From: Ruminococcus sp. OA3
GTDB lineage: Bacteria; Bacillota; Clostridia; Lachnospirales; Lachnospiraceae
Direction: 5' to 3'
NCBI RefSeq assembly: GCF_022440845.1
Contig: NZ_JAKNTO010000001.1
Span: forward strand, 1,178,001 to 1,242,000
DNA length: 64,000 nucleotides
In this document: in pieces, positions 52,693-61,396 of the stretch
Position numbering within the stretch: the stretch's first letter is position 1
Layout: each line of letters begins with the position of its first letter
The notes under the pieces: generated by a model
The model's database searches: none
Seen by the model: only the letters and a program-made list of their open reading frames with translations
Told to the model about the DNA's origin: nothing
Translations under genes and position numbers: made by a program

Positions 52693-53574
52693 ATGTTAGT
52701 GAATTTAAAAGCAATATTGGAAGAAGCTGAGAGAGGAGCGTACGCGGTAGGCGCGTTTAATACACCAAACCTGGAAAGCGTGATCGCAGTGCTTCAGGTA
52801 GCAGAGAGTCTGAAAGTTCCCGTGGTATTGCAGCATGCCGAGGTGCATGAGACGGTCATTCCGATTTCAGTCATCGGTCCCATCATGGTTGATTTTGCGA
52901 AGAAGGCATCGGTTCCGGTCTGTGTGCAGCTGGACCACGGGGAAACAGGAGCATACATTAAGAAAGCACTGGATCTGGGGTTTACAGGCATTATGTACGA
53001 CGGTTCTTCACTGCCTTTTGCTGAAAATGTGGAGCAGACAAGACAATACGTGGAACTGGCAAACTCCTGCGGAGCCTCTGTGGAGGGAGAGCTCGGTGAT
53101 ATGGGAAAGAGAAACACGGTCTATAAAAATGCAAAGGAAAACGATGATCTGGGCAAGGTCTATACCGATCCGGAGGAGGCAAGAATATTTGTTGAACAGA
53201 CAGGAGTAGCAGCCCTTGCGTGTTCCTTCGGGACGACGCATGGCTTCTACCTGTCAGAACCGGACCTTCGGATGGAAATCATCTCCCAGGTTCATGAAAA
53301 AGCAAACATTCCTGTGGTGATGCACGGTGGATCCGGGGTCAGCGCAGAGGATTTCCAGGAATCTATCCGGTGCGGGGTACGAAAGATCAATTATTACACC
53401 TACATGGCAAAAGCCGGAGCAGAATATGTAGGACAGAAGATGAAAGATATTGCAACGCCGATTTATTTCCATGAAATCTGCAGCTGGGGTCAGGAGGGCA
53501 TCAAGCAGGACGTGGAGAAGGCGGTGCGGGTATTTGCCGGAAATTATCTGTCGCAGAGAAAAGGGGGAAATTAA
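52693..53574 (+). CDS. Class II ketose-bisphosphate aldolase
   Basis: 293 aa of the FbaA/GatY/KbaY family: GAFNTPNLES, the zinc and catalytic block VCVQLDHGE, VEGELGDMGKR, GTTHGFY and the phosphate-binding MHGGSGVSAEDF with VRKINYYTYM. It cleaves fructose- or tagatose-1,6-bisphosphate (or a related ketose phosphate) to dihydroxyacetone phosphate and an aldehyde. It complements the PfkB kinase at 45715. Confidence 0.92.
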   Translation: MLVNLKAILEEAERGAYAVGAFNTPNLESVIAVLQVAESLKVPVVLQHAEVHETVIPISVIGPIMVDFAKKASVPVCVQLDHGETGAYIKKALDLGFTGIMYDGSSLPFAENVEQTRQYVELANSCGASVEGELGDMGKRNTVYKNAKENDDLGKVYTDPEEARIFVEQTGVAALACSFGTTHGFYLSEPDLRMEIISQVHEKANIPVVMHGGSGVSAEDFQESIRCGVRKINYYTYMAKAGAEYVGQKMKDIATPIYFHEICSWGQEGIKQDVEKAVRVFAGNYLSQRKGGN

Positions 53575-53577
53575 ACC

Positions 53578-55050
53578 TTGAAATACATAATGGGCCTGGA
53601 TATTGGAACGACGGGGTGTAAGGCTAATGTGTTTGATCAGAATGGGAATGTCTGTGCTTACGCCTACAGGGAATACCTGAACCTTGAGCAGGGAGGCTTC
53701 ATGGATGCAGAGGGCGTGTGGGAGGAAGTCTGCCAGGCGATTGGGGAATGTACTGCCGTATTTCCTGAAATAGAGGCTGTCTGTACCACTTCTTTCGGGG
53801 AATCTGTCGTGCCTGTGGATGAACAGGGGAATGCTCTGAGCAGTGCGATTCTGTACACAAATGCCAATGCTGTGAAGGAGTGGGAGTATCTGGACAAAAA
53901 GATCGGAAGTGCCAGGATTGCCGAAATTACCGGTCATATTTCACATCCGATGTATACCGTCAGCCGGCTGCTGTGGATGAAAAAAAATCAGGAAGAACTG
54001 TACGAAAAGACCCATAAGTTCTTGTTTTTTTCCGGATTCATCGAGAGAAAACTGGGCGCAGGGTGCTGCGCGGAGAATACCCTGGCAGCCCGGAGTATGG
54101 CTTATGATGTGCAAAGAGGTGTCTGGAGCAGGGAAATCTGCCAGGCAGCGGGGATTGATATGGAAAAGCTTCCGACAATTGTAAAGGCTGGAGATCAGAT
54201 CGGCATGGTTTCGGACAAGCTGGTCAGGCAGTCAGGTATGAAGAAATCTCCTGTGATTCTGGCCGGAGGTCACGACCAGCCCTGTGTGGCACTTGGAATG
54301 GGCGCTGTTCACGGCGGGGATGTGGCTTACGGTATGGGAACCGCGGAATGTTTTACCCTGGTCCTGGATGAATTTCAACAGTCACCGGCAATGCAGAAGG
54401 CACATCTGGTCTGCGCTCCCCATATAGCAGAGGGAAAGTATGTGACATACGGCGTGCTGTTTTCCGGAGGGGCTGTGCTCAGTGATCTCAGGAACAAGAT
54501 GTATGCAAAAGAGAGGGAGGATGCCGATCGGGAAGGCAGGGATGTCTATGAAATCATGATGGACGAGATGCCGGACAGCACAGAAGGACTCTATTACCTG
54601 CCGCATCTGGCTGGTACCGGAACGCCGCAGATGAACACTTCGGACCGGGGAGTGATCTACGGACTGACGATGGACACGTCCAGAGGAGCACTTGTGCGGG
54701 CTGCCCTGGAGGGTATCGCTTTTGATATGCGCTTAAATGTGGAAAACATGGAAGCCTGTGGGCTTCCGGTAAATCGGATTCTGGCAGCGGGCGGCGGTGC
54801 AAAATCGGAAAAAGGTATCCAGCTGCGCAGCGATATCCTGCAGCGGAATATTTATAAAACAAAAGATGTGCAGGCGGGAACCAGAGGTGTATATTATATT
54901 GCTGCAAAAGCGCTTGGCTGGATTAAGGACTTTGAGAGCGGGATTCCGGTTCCGCCGGGTGACTGGCTGAGGCCGATGTGCGATCCGGATGAAACAGATA
55001 AAAGTTATCATAAATACCTGGAACTATATGAGCGTACGAAAGGATTGTAA
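53578..55050 (+). CDS. FGGY-family carbohydrate kinase
   Basis: 490 aa. Starts at TTG 53578, three bases after the aldolase stop, with AAAGGGGG upstream; the next ATG at 53590 is in frame but poorly spaced. N-terminal ATPase block MGLDIGTTGCKANVFD, GGHDQPCVALGMGAV, and the FGGY C-terminal region LAGTGTPQMNTSDRGVIYGLT...LEGIAFDMRLN...AAGGGAKS. It probably phosphorylates the ketose made by one of the dehydrogenases. Which sugar is unknown. Confidence 0.92.
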   Translation: MKYIMGLDIGTTGCKANVFDQNGNVCAYAYREYLNLEQGGFMDAEGVWEEVCQAIGECTAVFPEIEAVCTTSFGESVVPVDEQGNALSSAILYTNANAVKEWEYLDKKIGSARIAEITGHISHPMYTVSRLLWMKKNQEELYEKTHKFLFFSGFIERKLGAGCCAENTLAARSMAYDVQRGVWSREICQAAGIDMEKLPTIVKAGDQIGMVSDKLVRQSGMKKSPVILAGGHDQPCVALGMGAVHGGDVAYGMGTAECFTLVLDEFQQSPAMQKAHLVCAPHIAEGKYVTYGVLFSGGAVLSDLRNKMYAKEREDADREGRDVYEIMMDEMPDSTEGLYYLPHLAGTGTPQMNTSDRGVIYGLTMDTSRGALVRAALEGIAFDMRLNVENMEACGLPVNRILAAGGGAKSEKGIQLRSDILQRNIYKTKDVQAGTRGVYYIAAKALGWIKDFESGIPVPPGDWLRPMCDPDETDKSYHKYLELYERTKGL

Positions 55051-55055
55051 AACAT

Positions 55056-56111
55056 ATGAAATCTTTAGCTGTGACAACAGATCATAAATTAGAGGTTGTA
55101 GATCTGCCAATGCCGGATATCGGAGATGACTGTGTGTTAACCAGGACGATAGCCAGCGGCATTTGTAATGGAACCGATTCGAAAATTCTGCACGGAGAGT
55201 TTAAAGGGATCAGCCAATATCCCTGTCTTCTGGGGCATGAGGCGGTCGGAGAAGTCATTGCGGCCGGAAAAAAGGTGAAGCGGTTCAAGGTGGGAGACCG
55301 CGTGATGGTACCATTTCTGGAGACGGATTCAGAAGGAAAATATGCAGGATTTTACTCATTTTGGAGTGGTTATTCCGAGTACACGGTGGCCCGGGACTAT
55401 GAGGTGATGGTGGAAGAGGGCAGGGGGCCAGGTCATCCTGAATTCTGGGATGCCTATTATACCCAACAGGTTTTGCCCGATGATATTGACCCTGTGGAGG
55501 GTGTCATGATCATTACATTCTGTGAGGTTCTGGCTGCTATCAGGAATTTTGGCTTTGACCGGAAAAGCAGGGTTGCGGTATTTGGCGCAGGTCCTGTGGG
55601 CCTGACCTTTATCAGGCTTATGAAGCTGCTGGGTGTCCGCACCGTTATTTCCGTGGATGTACTGGAAGAAAAACGAAAAGAAGCAGAGATCGCAGGAGCG
55701 GACGCTTTTGTGAACAGCGCAACGGAAGACGTGGTACAGAATATCCGGACGCTTGTCCCTGAAGGTGTGGACTACGTGCTGGACGCAGTGGGTGCGAATG
55801 GAATCATTAACACCGCCATGCATTTATTGAAGGAAAACGGACAGATCTGCGTATATGGAATATGCCCAACCAAGGAGATGCAGCTGTCCTGGAAAGATGC
55901 TCCGCAGAACTGGACGCTACGATTTCTGCATGTTCCGGTGAAGGAACAGCAGGCAGCAGCATTTCCGCAGATTGTGGAGTGGGTGCGTCAGGGAAAAATA
56001 GTATTAGGTGATTACATCTCCCACAGAATCCCGTTTTCGCAGATTTTGGATGCCTTTGCGATGGTAGAGAAGCATGTTCCCACAAAAAAAATTGTAATTA
56101 CCTACGAATAA
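55056..56111 (+). CDS. Medium-chain alcohol/polyol dehydrogenase without structural zinc
   Basis: 351 aa, five bases after the kinase. The catalytic zinc region is present (ASGICNGTDSKILHG, LLGHEAVGEV) and the NAD fold is FGAGPVGLTFIRLMK, but the four-cysteine structural zinc lobe seen in the 51588 enzyme is absent. It may oxidise a second polyol or act at a later or earlier step on the same compound. Confidence 0.87.
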   Translation: MKSLAVTTDHKLEVVDLPMPDIGDDCVLTRTIASGICNGTDSKILHGEFKGISQYPCLLGHEAVGEVIAAGKKVKRFKVGDRVMVPFLETDSEGKYAGFYSFWSGYSEYTVARDYEVMVEEGRGPGHPEFWDAYYTQQVLPDDIDPVEGVMIITFCEVLAAIRNFGFDRKSRVAVFGAGPVGLTFIRLMKLLGVRTVISVDVLEEKRKEAEIAGADAFVNSATEDVVQNIRTLVPEGVDYVLDAVGANGIINTAMHLLKENGQICVYGICPTKEMQLSWKDAPQNWTLRFLHVPVKEQQAAAFPQIVEWVRQGKIVLGDYISHRIPFSQILDAFAMVEKHVPTKKIVITYE

Positions 56112-56123
56112 CTGCAAAATCAC

Positions 56124-56153
56124 TTGAAAACATATCCTATCATCAGCTATAGT
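56124..56153 (+). promoter_or_regulatory. Promoter of the DeoR gene
   Basis: TTGAAA (56124-56129), 18-base spacer, TATAGT (56148-56153), without TTGCGA half-sites. The regulator thus appears to be made independently of the operators at 45646 and 46666. Confidence 0.6.
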
Positions 56154-56223
56154 AAATATGTGTAATCGAAATTTATGGAGTACCCATGAATTTCAGAGAG
56201 TGTCAGATTCAAGGGAGGAAGCT

Positions 56224-56994
56224 ATGACTGTATCAGACAGAAGACGGGAAATCTCTGATTTATTACTGCAGAAGGGCAAGGTAAAGGTTGGGGACCTGGC
56301 ACGAAGGTTTCAGGTGAGCACGGAGACCATCCGAAAAGATCTGTTGGAGCTGGAAGCCCAGGGATTTATCAAAAAAAATAAGGGTTCGGCGGAAGTGCTG
56401 GTGGAGACCAGTGCCAGCGCATATTCCAGAAAATCGGAAAAATATATAGAGACTAAAAAAAAGATAGCCAGAGAAGCTGCCAGATTGATTCCTCCTCACA
56501 GTGTGATCTTCATAGATGCAGGCAGTACGAACTACCAGCTGGCCCGACAGTTGATCATGCGAAAGGATATCATTGTAGTTACGAATTTCACGCCAATTGC
56601 GGAACTGATGAACGCCAATGAGATCAAGGTAATCCTTATCGGAGGAGAAATCCGTCAGGTGAGCGGAGCAACCACGGGGATGCTGGCTGCCTACTGCATT
56701 GATCATGTACATGCGGATCTGGCATTTCTGGGAACCAGCGGATTTTTGGATTCCAGCGGACCCTGCGTGGAGAATTTTCCGGAGGCAGATGTGAAAAGAA
56801 GGATGCTGCAGAACGCCGCCAAGTCTTATGTACTTGCTGACAGCAGCAAAGCGAGTACCAAGGCGATTGTTAAATATGCAGAATGGAATGAAATCACAGG
56901 ATTGCTGACCGATGATCAGCTGGACTGCAGGGTCATGAAAAATCTGGAAAACGAAGTGAATGTAATAACGGTAAATACGGAAGAGAAGGAATGA
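56224..56994 (+). CDS. DeoR-family transcriptional repressor
   Basis: 256 aa from ATG 56224, with GGGAGG upstream; the frame is open from 56158. HTH MTVSDRRREISDLLLQKGKVKVGDLARRFQVSTETIRKDLLELEAQGFI, then the DeoR sensor domain with the phosphosugar-binding block IFIDAGSTNYQLARQL, VVTNFTPIAELM, LIGGEIR and the ending region YVLADSSKAS. DeoR repressors sense sugar phosphates made by the pathway they control. It is the best candidate reader of the TTGCGA arrays. Confidence 0.92.
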   Translation: MTVSDRRREISDLLLQKGKVKVGDLARRFQVSTETIRKDLLELEAQGFIKKNKGSAEVLVETSASAYSRKSEKYIETKKKIAREAARLIPPHSVIFIDAGSTNYQLARQLIMRKDIIVVTNFTPIAELMNANEIKVILIGGEIRQVSGATTGMLAAYCIDHVHADLAFLGTSGFLDSSGPCVENFPEADVKRRMLQNAAKSYVLADSSKASTKAIVKYAEWNEITGLLTDDQLDCRVMKNLENEVNVITVNTEEKE

Positions 56995-57026
56995 CGTGTG
57001 CCCGGGTGTAAAGAAGGAGTGCAAAG

Positions 57027-57410
57027 ATGGAGTGGATAGATAATGTCAACGGACTGCAGCATATAGGAATACCTGCCAGTGATATAAAAAGAACAGAGGA
57101 ATTTTACAAAAAGCTTGGGTTTGAGCCTGTGCTTAAGACAGATAACGGCGGAATACCGGTGGTGTTCCTTAAGCTGAAGGAGCTGGTGCTGGAGACTTAC
57201 GAATGTGAAAGCCCCGCCGGGTGTCCCGGTGCGATCGATCATTTTGCCATTGATGTGAAGGACCTGGATGAGGCCCTTGCTTATGTGGAGTCATTGGGAG
57301 TCAGAATCCTGGAACCGATCACTCAACTGCCGTTTTGGAAAAACGGGGTTCGATATTTTATCGCGGAGGGACCAAATCAGGAAAAGATTGAGTTTGCCCA
57401 ATATCTGTAG
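57027..57410 (+). CDS. VOC-superfamily (glyoxalase-fold) protein
   Basis: 127 aa, AAGGAGTGC before ATG 57027. LQHIGIPASDIKRTEEFYKKLGFEPVL, IDHFAIDVKDLDEAL and the last block IEFAQYL provide the His/Glu pattern of metal-dependent VOC proteins (two His, one or two Glu). It may be an isomerase, epimerase or glyoxalase acting in the sugar pathway; lactoylglutathione chemistry is unlikely in this group. It is the last gene of the cluster. Confidence 0.83.
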   Translation: MEWIDNVNGLQHIGIPASDIKRTEEFYKKLGFEPVLKTDNGGIPVVFLKLKELVLETYECESPAGCPGAIDHFAIDVKDLDEALAYVESLGVRILEPITQLPFWKNGVRYFIAEGPNQEKIEFAQYL

Positions 57411-57460
57411 AAATAAGAAGTATTAAGAAACGATACGATTTGCCAACTGAAACGATATAG

Positions 57461-57489
57461 GCGTCTGAGCAAAAGCCCGGACGCTTTTT
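57461..57489 (+). terminator. Terminator of the polyol/ketose cluster
   Basis: GCGTCTG (57461-57467) pairs with CGGACGC (57478-57484), with one G-T wobble, followed by TTTTTC. Confidence 0.78.
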
Positions 57490-57650
57490 CTAATGTGCCG
57501 CGCGGGAAAAAGATAATGAAAGAAGGGCGCTGCACAATCAGCTCCTGAAATGCGGAAAACCTGCCTGAAAGACGGTTGTTAAGGATACTCTGTCATGCTA
57601 AACTATAAATATGCACAATTAAAAGCAAAATGACATTGAGGGAGAAACAT

Positions 57651-60600
57651 ATGATGAGAAAAAAATGGACCGCGGGACTGTTGACGGCGCTGCTGGTTTT
57701 GACTATGGTTCCGGTCAAAACATCAGCTGCTTTGGATGGCAGTGCAGATTATGGCACACCCGGTGTGGATTATGTGGACGGGGAAGTGATCGTCTGCGTG
57801 AAGGGCGGGGAGGAGGCATTAAGCCGGCCGAATGGAGCCATGAGAAACAGGGGGGCAGAATTACAGACACAGACACTGATGGAACTGGGCGGAAGCGGAA
57901 TTTCCACTTTTTCTGCCGGGGAAAGCGCAGAGGAAGAGAAGTCTCTTGTACTGGTAAGCGGATCGGACACAGAGGATATGATTGAGCAGCTTTCAGCAAA
58001 CCCCCTGGTGGAATATGCGGAACCGAACTACATCATGGTGCCTTACAGCACGCCGTCTGATCCTGCGTACAGTTATCAGTGGGGACTGGATAACACGGTC
58101 AATCGGGATGATACGGTACCGGCCGTGGATATGGATGTTGTGACTGCATGGTCGACAGGCGCAGGGAGCCCATCAGACAGCTCAGACAAGCCGGTCGTTG
58201 CGGTGGTGGATTCCGGAGTGGACTACACGCATCCGGATCTGCAGGGGATTATGTGGGATGACGGAGAAAGTTATCCGGAACTTCTGGAACTCGGAGGAGG
58301 GGCATACGGAGTTAATTATTCTAATAATGGCAATGATACGACAGATCCCATGGATACGGAGGTCGGACACGGGACCCACTGTGCTTCCATTATTGCATCG
58401 CAGTGGGACAACCAGGAAGGCGGCTCCGGAGTCAGCGGAAACGCTGAAATTATGGCAGTAAAATTCCTGGGAGGACAAGGGGATATGCTGGCGGCCATTC
58501 AGTCTTACAATTATCTGGTCACCGCAAAAAAAGCGGGGGTCAATGTTGCCGCCGTGAACAATTCCTGGGGACCGTCTGCTTATAATGGAATTCAGCTGAA
58601 ATCCGTGTCAACAGCAGTTACTGAAGCCGGGAAATGGGGGATCGTATCCTGTTTTGCAGCTGGAAACAGCAATACGGACAATGATCTGAATACAGGCGGT
58701 ATCGTAAACAGCCCCTATGCGGTAACGGTTGGGGCCATGGACAGCCAGGGGTATCCGGCATTTTTCAGCTGTTACGGAAGTCAGGCTGTGGATGTCTTTG
58801 CGCCCGGGACCCAGATTCTGGCGGCCACTTCTACGGATGAACAACTGCCGATGAATGAGCATCAGATGCCGGCACAGTATCTGCCCTGGATACAGGACGC
58901 AGATGACAGTTACTTTTATGAGGATTTTGAAGACGATGAAGATAAAGCAGAGCTGCTTTTGATTGGTGCAAACGGCAGTCCGTCAGAGGAATCACAGCAG
59001 GCATCATCCAGAGGATATAACAGCGGCAGAGGGCTGGAGATATCGCTTGACCAGATTCAGGAGGGTGAGGAGTTTGCCCTGGAAATATCATTCCAGGCGG
59101 AGGATCTCGCTGCCGTCGACTGCGCTGGCGATGTTTATCTGGCATTTGCGGGGGCGTTTGATAATGCCATGTATGGCCAGAATATGTGGATCCAGCAGAA
59201 TGTAAATGGCAGCTGGGAAGATATGAGCTCCACTATGATTTATAACGGCGCACTTTTTCCGGCGCGTCTGAGAATGTCGGATCATAACTGGAATATATCC
59301 AGTCAGGCTCTTGCGGATAAGGAATTTCTGCAGGATCCGGACGGAGACGGCAGAACAGAATTCCGCATCAGCGGCACCATGAAGAATAAATCAGATGGAG
59401 CAGTCTTCCATCTTGACAATGTTGGATTTGGAAAAAAAGCCAGTGATTATTATTATTCGGACGGAACTTCTATGGCTGCCCCGATGGTCACCGGAACAGC
59501 CGCTCTGCTTGCAGAAATATACGGAGGATCCGACGGGGCGGCTGCGGCGGAGATCTGTGCCCGCCTGAAAGGCGGGGTAAACCGTGTGGACGGGTATGGA
59601 CTGGAAGAAAAATCTGTGTCAGGAGGATTCATCGATACGGGTGCGGCGTTTGATGATACCAGAGTGGTCCCGGTGCTGTCCGGTCTGCAGCAGGACAATG
59701 AGACCGCCGAACTTACCGGATACTTTTTCGGTTCGGATGCAGGCAGTGTGTCGGCAGGCGGTCTTTCTGTGGAAATTGCCAGCTGGTCAGAGGAAAGCAT
59801 TGTAATCCTGCTGCCGGAAGGCTCTGCCGGAAATCAGGAAATAGCAGTGACTGCCGCTGACGGCAGGTATGGCCATGATTATTTTGATATCGGAAGCACG
59901 GCAAAAGGGTTTGCCGGTTTGCGTGCCCCTGCTTTGGATTACGGGGAAATCGAAGGGATTTCCGTGAGCAGCAGTGACGGTATTCCGGCCTGCATGGCGG
60001 CTGCCGGAGATAAGATCGCTTATGTGGGGGACATGTTTGAAATCGGCGGCATCTATATGGAAATTTATGATATCCAGGATGATACGTGGGAGAAACTAAA
60101 GCTTCCGGACGATCATATGATATCCGGCATCGATGGAGGCCTCTGCTCTATGGCAGGCGGGAAAAGCAAACTGTATCTGCTGTATACGAAGAGCGATGGT
60201 GAGGACGAGACGGTCTGCATAGGAACTTATGATACGTTGGAAGATATCTGGACCTCTGTGGATGTCTCAGACAGTCTGTCCGGGAAGGAGGCACTTGCTG
60301 TCTATCAAAACCAGCTTCTGGCAATCGGAGGAGAAAATCAGGATGAAGAGACGGGAACTTTTACGGCCAGTGAGGAAGTGCGTGTGATAGACCCGGTGAC
60401 CGGGGCCATCACAGGTAATCTTCCGGGATTGCCGCAGGGCAGAAGTGCAGCTGTGGCTGTGGCATCGGGAGATCTGCTGCTGGTTGCACAGGGATATGAT
60501 TCTTATATGAACGCCATGAGTGGAATGGAATATACACAGTATGAAAATGTTCTTGTCTATGATGGAAATGTCTGGAAAGAGAGCGATGTGGATTTCTTCA

Positions 60601-61241
60601 GTCATGCGAATGATATGTTTGACGCGAACCAGACCCTGAACTATGCAGTGACTGCTGTGGATGGCGGAATGATGGTGACCGGTCCGGTGAAAGACCTTGG
60701 GACGGAGCAGATGACGGATACCTGGAGATACGACGCGGCATCCGACAGCTGGAGCAGTGTGGATGACCTTCTTTATCATGGGACGAAGACAACGATGAAT
60801 ATGGGAGCGGCTGTGGGCAATCAGTTCTATGTTCTGAGCAGAACGGGAGATACGGAATATATATTCCGGTCTGCAGAGATTGCGTATACAGATCCTGTGG
60901 GAAATCCGGGAGAGGACCCAACAGCGGAGCCAACGGTGCCCCCGATTGATACACCGCAGGTCGATCCAACAATCACCCCTCCTGCAGGCACGACCAATGA
61001 GCCGACACAGGCACCTCCAGAGAGAGCAGGTAAGGATCCGGCGGAGACAGCGGCAACGACTATTAAGAGACCAGGGCTCACAAGACCGGCAGAGGTTTCG
61101 GCAAAAAAGGACAGAACATCTTCTGCGGCAAATGCAAAAACGGCAGATGAGACACCGGTTACGGGTATGGTACTGGCAATGGGGCTTTCGGTTCTTGCGG
61201 GGGCTGTGGCCGCGGTCAGACGAAAGAAGGATAGAAAATAG
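57651..61241 (+). CDS. Large secreted S8 subtilase with cell-wall sorting signal
   Basis: 1196 aa from ATG 57651 (GAGGGA at 57638; ATG 57630 has no site). Signal peptide, then a pro-domain ending near NPLVEYAEPNYI. Catalytic triad: Asp187 (VAVVDSGVDYTHPDL), His240 (VGHGTHCAS) and Ser607 (SDGTSMAAP); oxyanion Asn in FAAGNSN. Between the APGTQIL motif (residues 384-390) and Ser607 sits an insertion of about 200 residues, likely a beta-sandwich, where ordinary subtilases have about 20. An IPT/TIG-like domain (about 675-755) and kelch-type repeats (about 780-1080) follow, then a Pro/Thr-rich linker, TPVTG (1168-1172), a hydrophobic stretch and RRKKDRK. It should be wall-anchored. Confidence 0.9.
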   Translation: MMRKKWTAGLLTALLVLTMVPVKTSAALDGSADYGTPGVDYVDGEVIVCVKGGEEALSRPNGAMRNRGAELQTQTLMELGGSGISTFSAGESAEEEKSLVLVSGSDTEDMIEQLSANPLVEYAEPNYIMVPYSTPSDPAYSYQWGLDNTVNRDDTVPAVDMDVVTAWSTGAGSPSDSSDKPVVAVVDSGVDYTHPDLQGIMWDDGESYPELLELGGGAYGVNYSNNGNDTTDPMDTEVGHGTHCASIIASQWDNQEGGSGVSGNAEIMAVKFLGGQGDMLAAIQSYNYLVTAKKAGVNVAAVNNSWGPSAYNGIQLKSVSTAVTEAGKWGIVSCFAAGNSNTDNDLNTGGIVNSPYAVTVGAMDSQGYPAFFSCYGSQAVDVFAPGTQILAATSTDEQLPMNEHQMPAQYLPWIQDADDSYFYEDFEDDEDKAELLLIGANGSPSEESQQASSRGYNSGRGLEISLDQIQEGEEFALEISFQAEDLAAVDCAGDVYLAFAGAFDNAMYGQNMWIQQNVNGSWEDMSSTMIYNGALFPARLRMSDHNWNISSQALADKEFLQDPDGDGRTEFRISGTMKNKSDGAVFHLDNVGFGKKASDYYYSDGTSMAAPMVTGTAALLAEIYGGSDGAAAAEICARLKGGVNRVDGYGLEEKSVSGGFIDTGAAFDDTRVVPVLSGLQQDNETAELTGYFFGSDAGSVSAGGLSVEIASWSEESIVILLPEGSAGNQEIAVTAADGRYGHDYFDIGSTAKGFAGLRAPALDYGEIEGISVSSSDGIPACMAAAGDKIAYVGDMFEIGGIYMEIYDIQDDTWEKLKLPDDHMISGIDGGLCSMAGGKSKLYLLYTKSDGEDETVCIGTYDTLEDIWTSVDVSDSLSGKEALAVYQNQLLAIGGENQDEETGTFTASEEVRVIDPVTGAITGNLPGLPQGRSAAVAVASGDLLLVAQGYDSYMNAMSGMEYTQYENVLVYDGNVWKESDVDFFSHANDMFDANQTLNYAVTAVDGGMMVTGPVKDLGTEQMTDTWRYDAASDSWSSVDDLLYHGTKTTMNMGAAVGNQFYVLSRTGDTEYIFRSAEIAYTDPVGNPGEDPTAEPTVPPIDTPQVDPTITPPAGTTNEPTQAPPERAGKDPAETAATTIKRPGLTRPAEVSAKKDRTSSAANAKTADETPVTGMVLAMGLSVLAGAVAAVRRKKDRK

Positions 61242-61245
61242 TTTT

Positions 61246-61286
61246 ATATAAAAGGACTGAGGCTGTATGCCCCGGTCCTTTTATAT
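61246..61286 (+). terminator. Terminator of the subtilase gene
   Basis: ATATAAAAGGAC (61246-61257) pairs with GTCCTTTTATAT (61275-61286); A- and T-runs in the arms may allow bidirectional use. Confidence 0.82.
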
Positions 61287-61396
61287 ATCCTGCCGGACAC
61301 GGAATTCATATAAGCAATAAACTTAAAGTAATTCCCTTCAAATCTGGTATAGTGATAGTAATATGGGGTGAGTGCATCCTGAAGGAGGCAAAAGCT

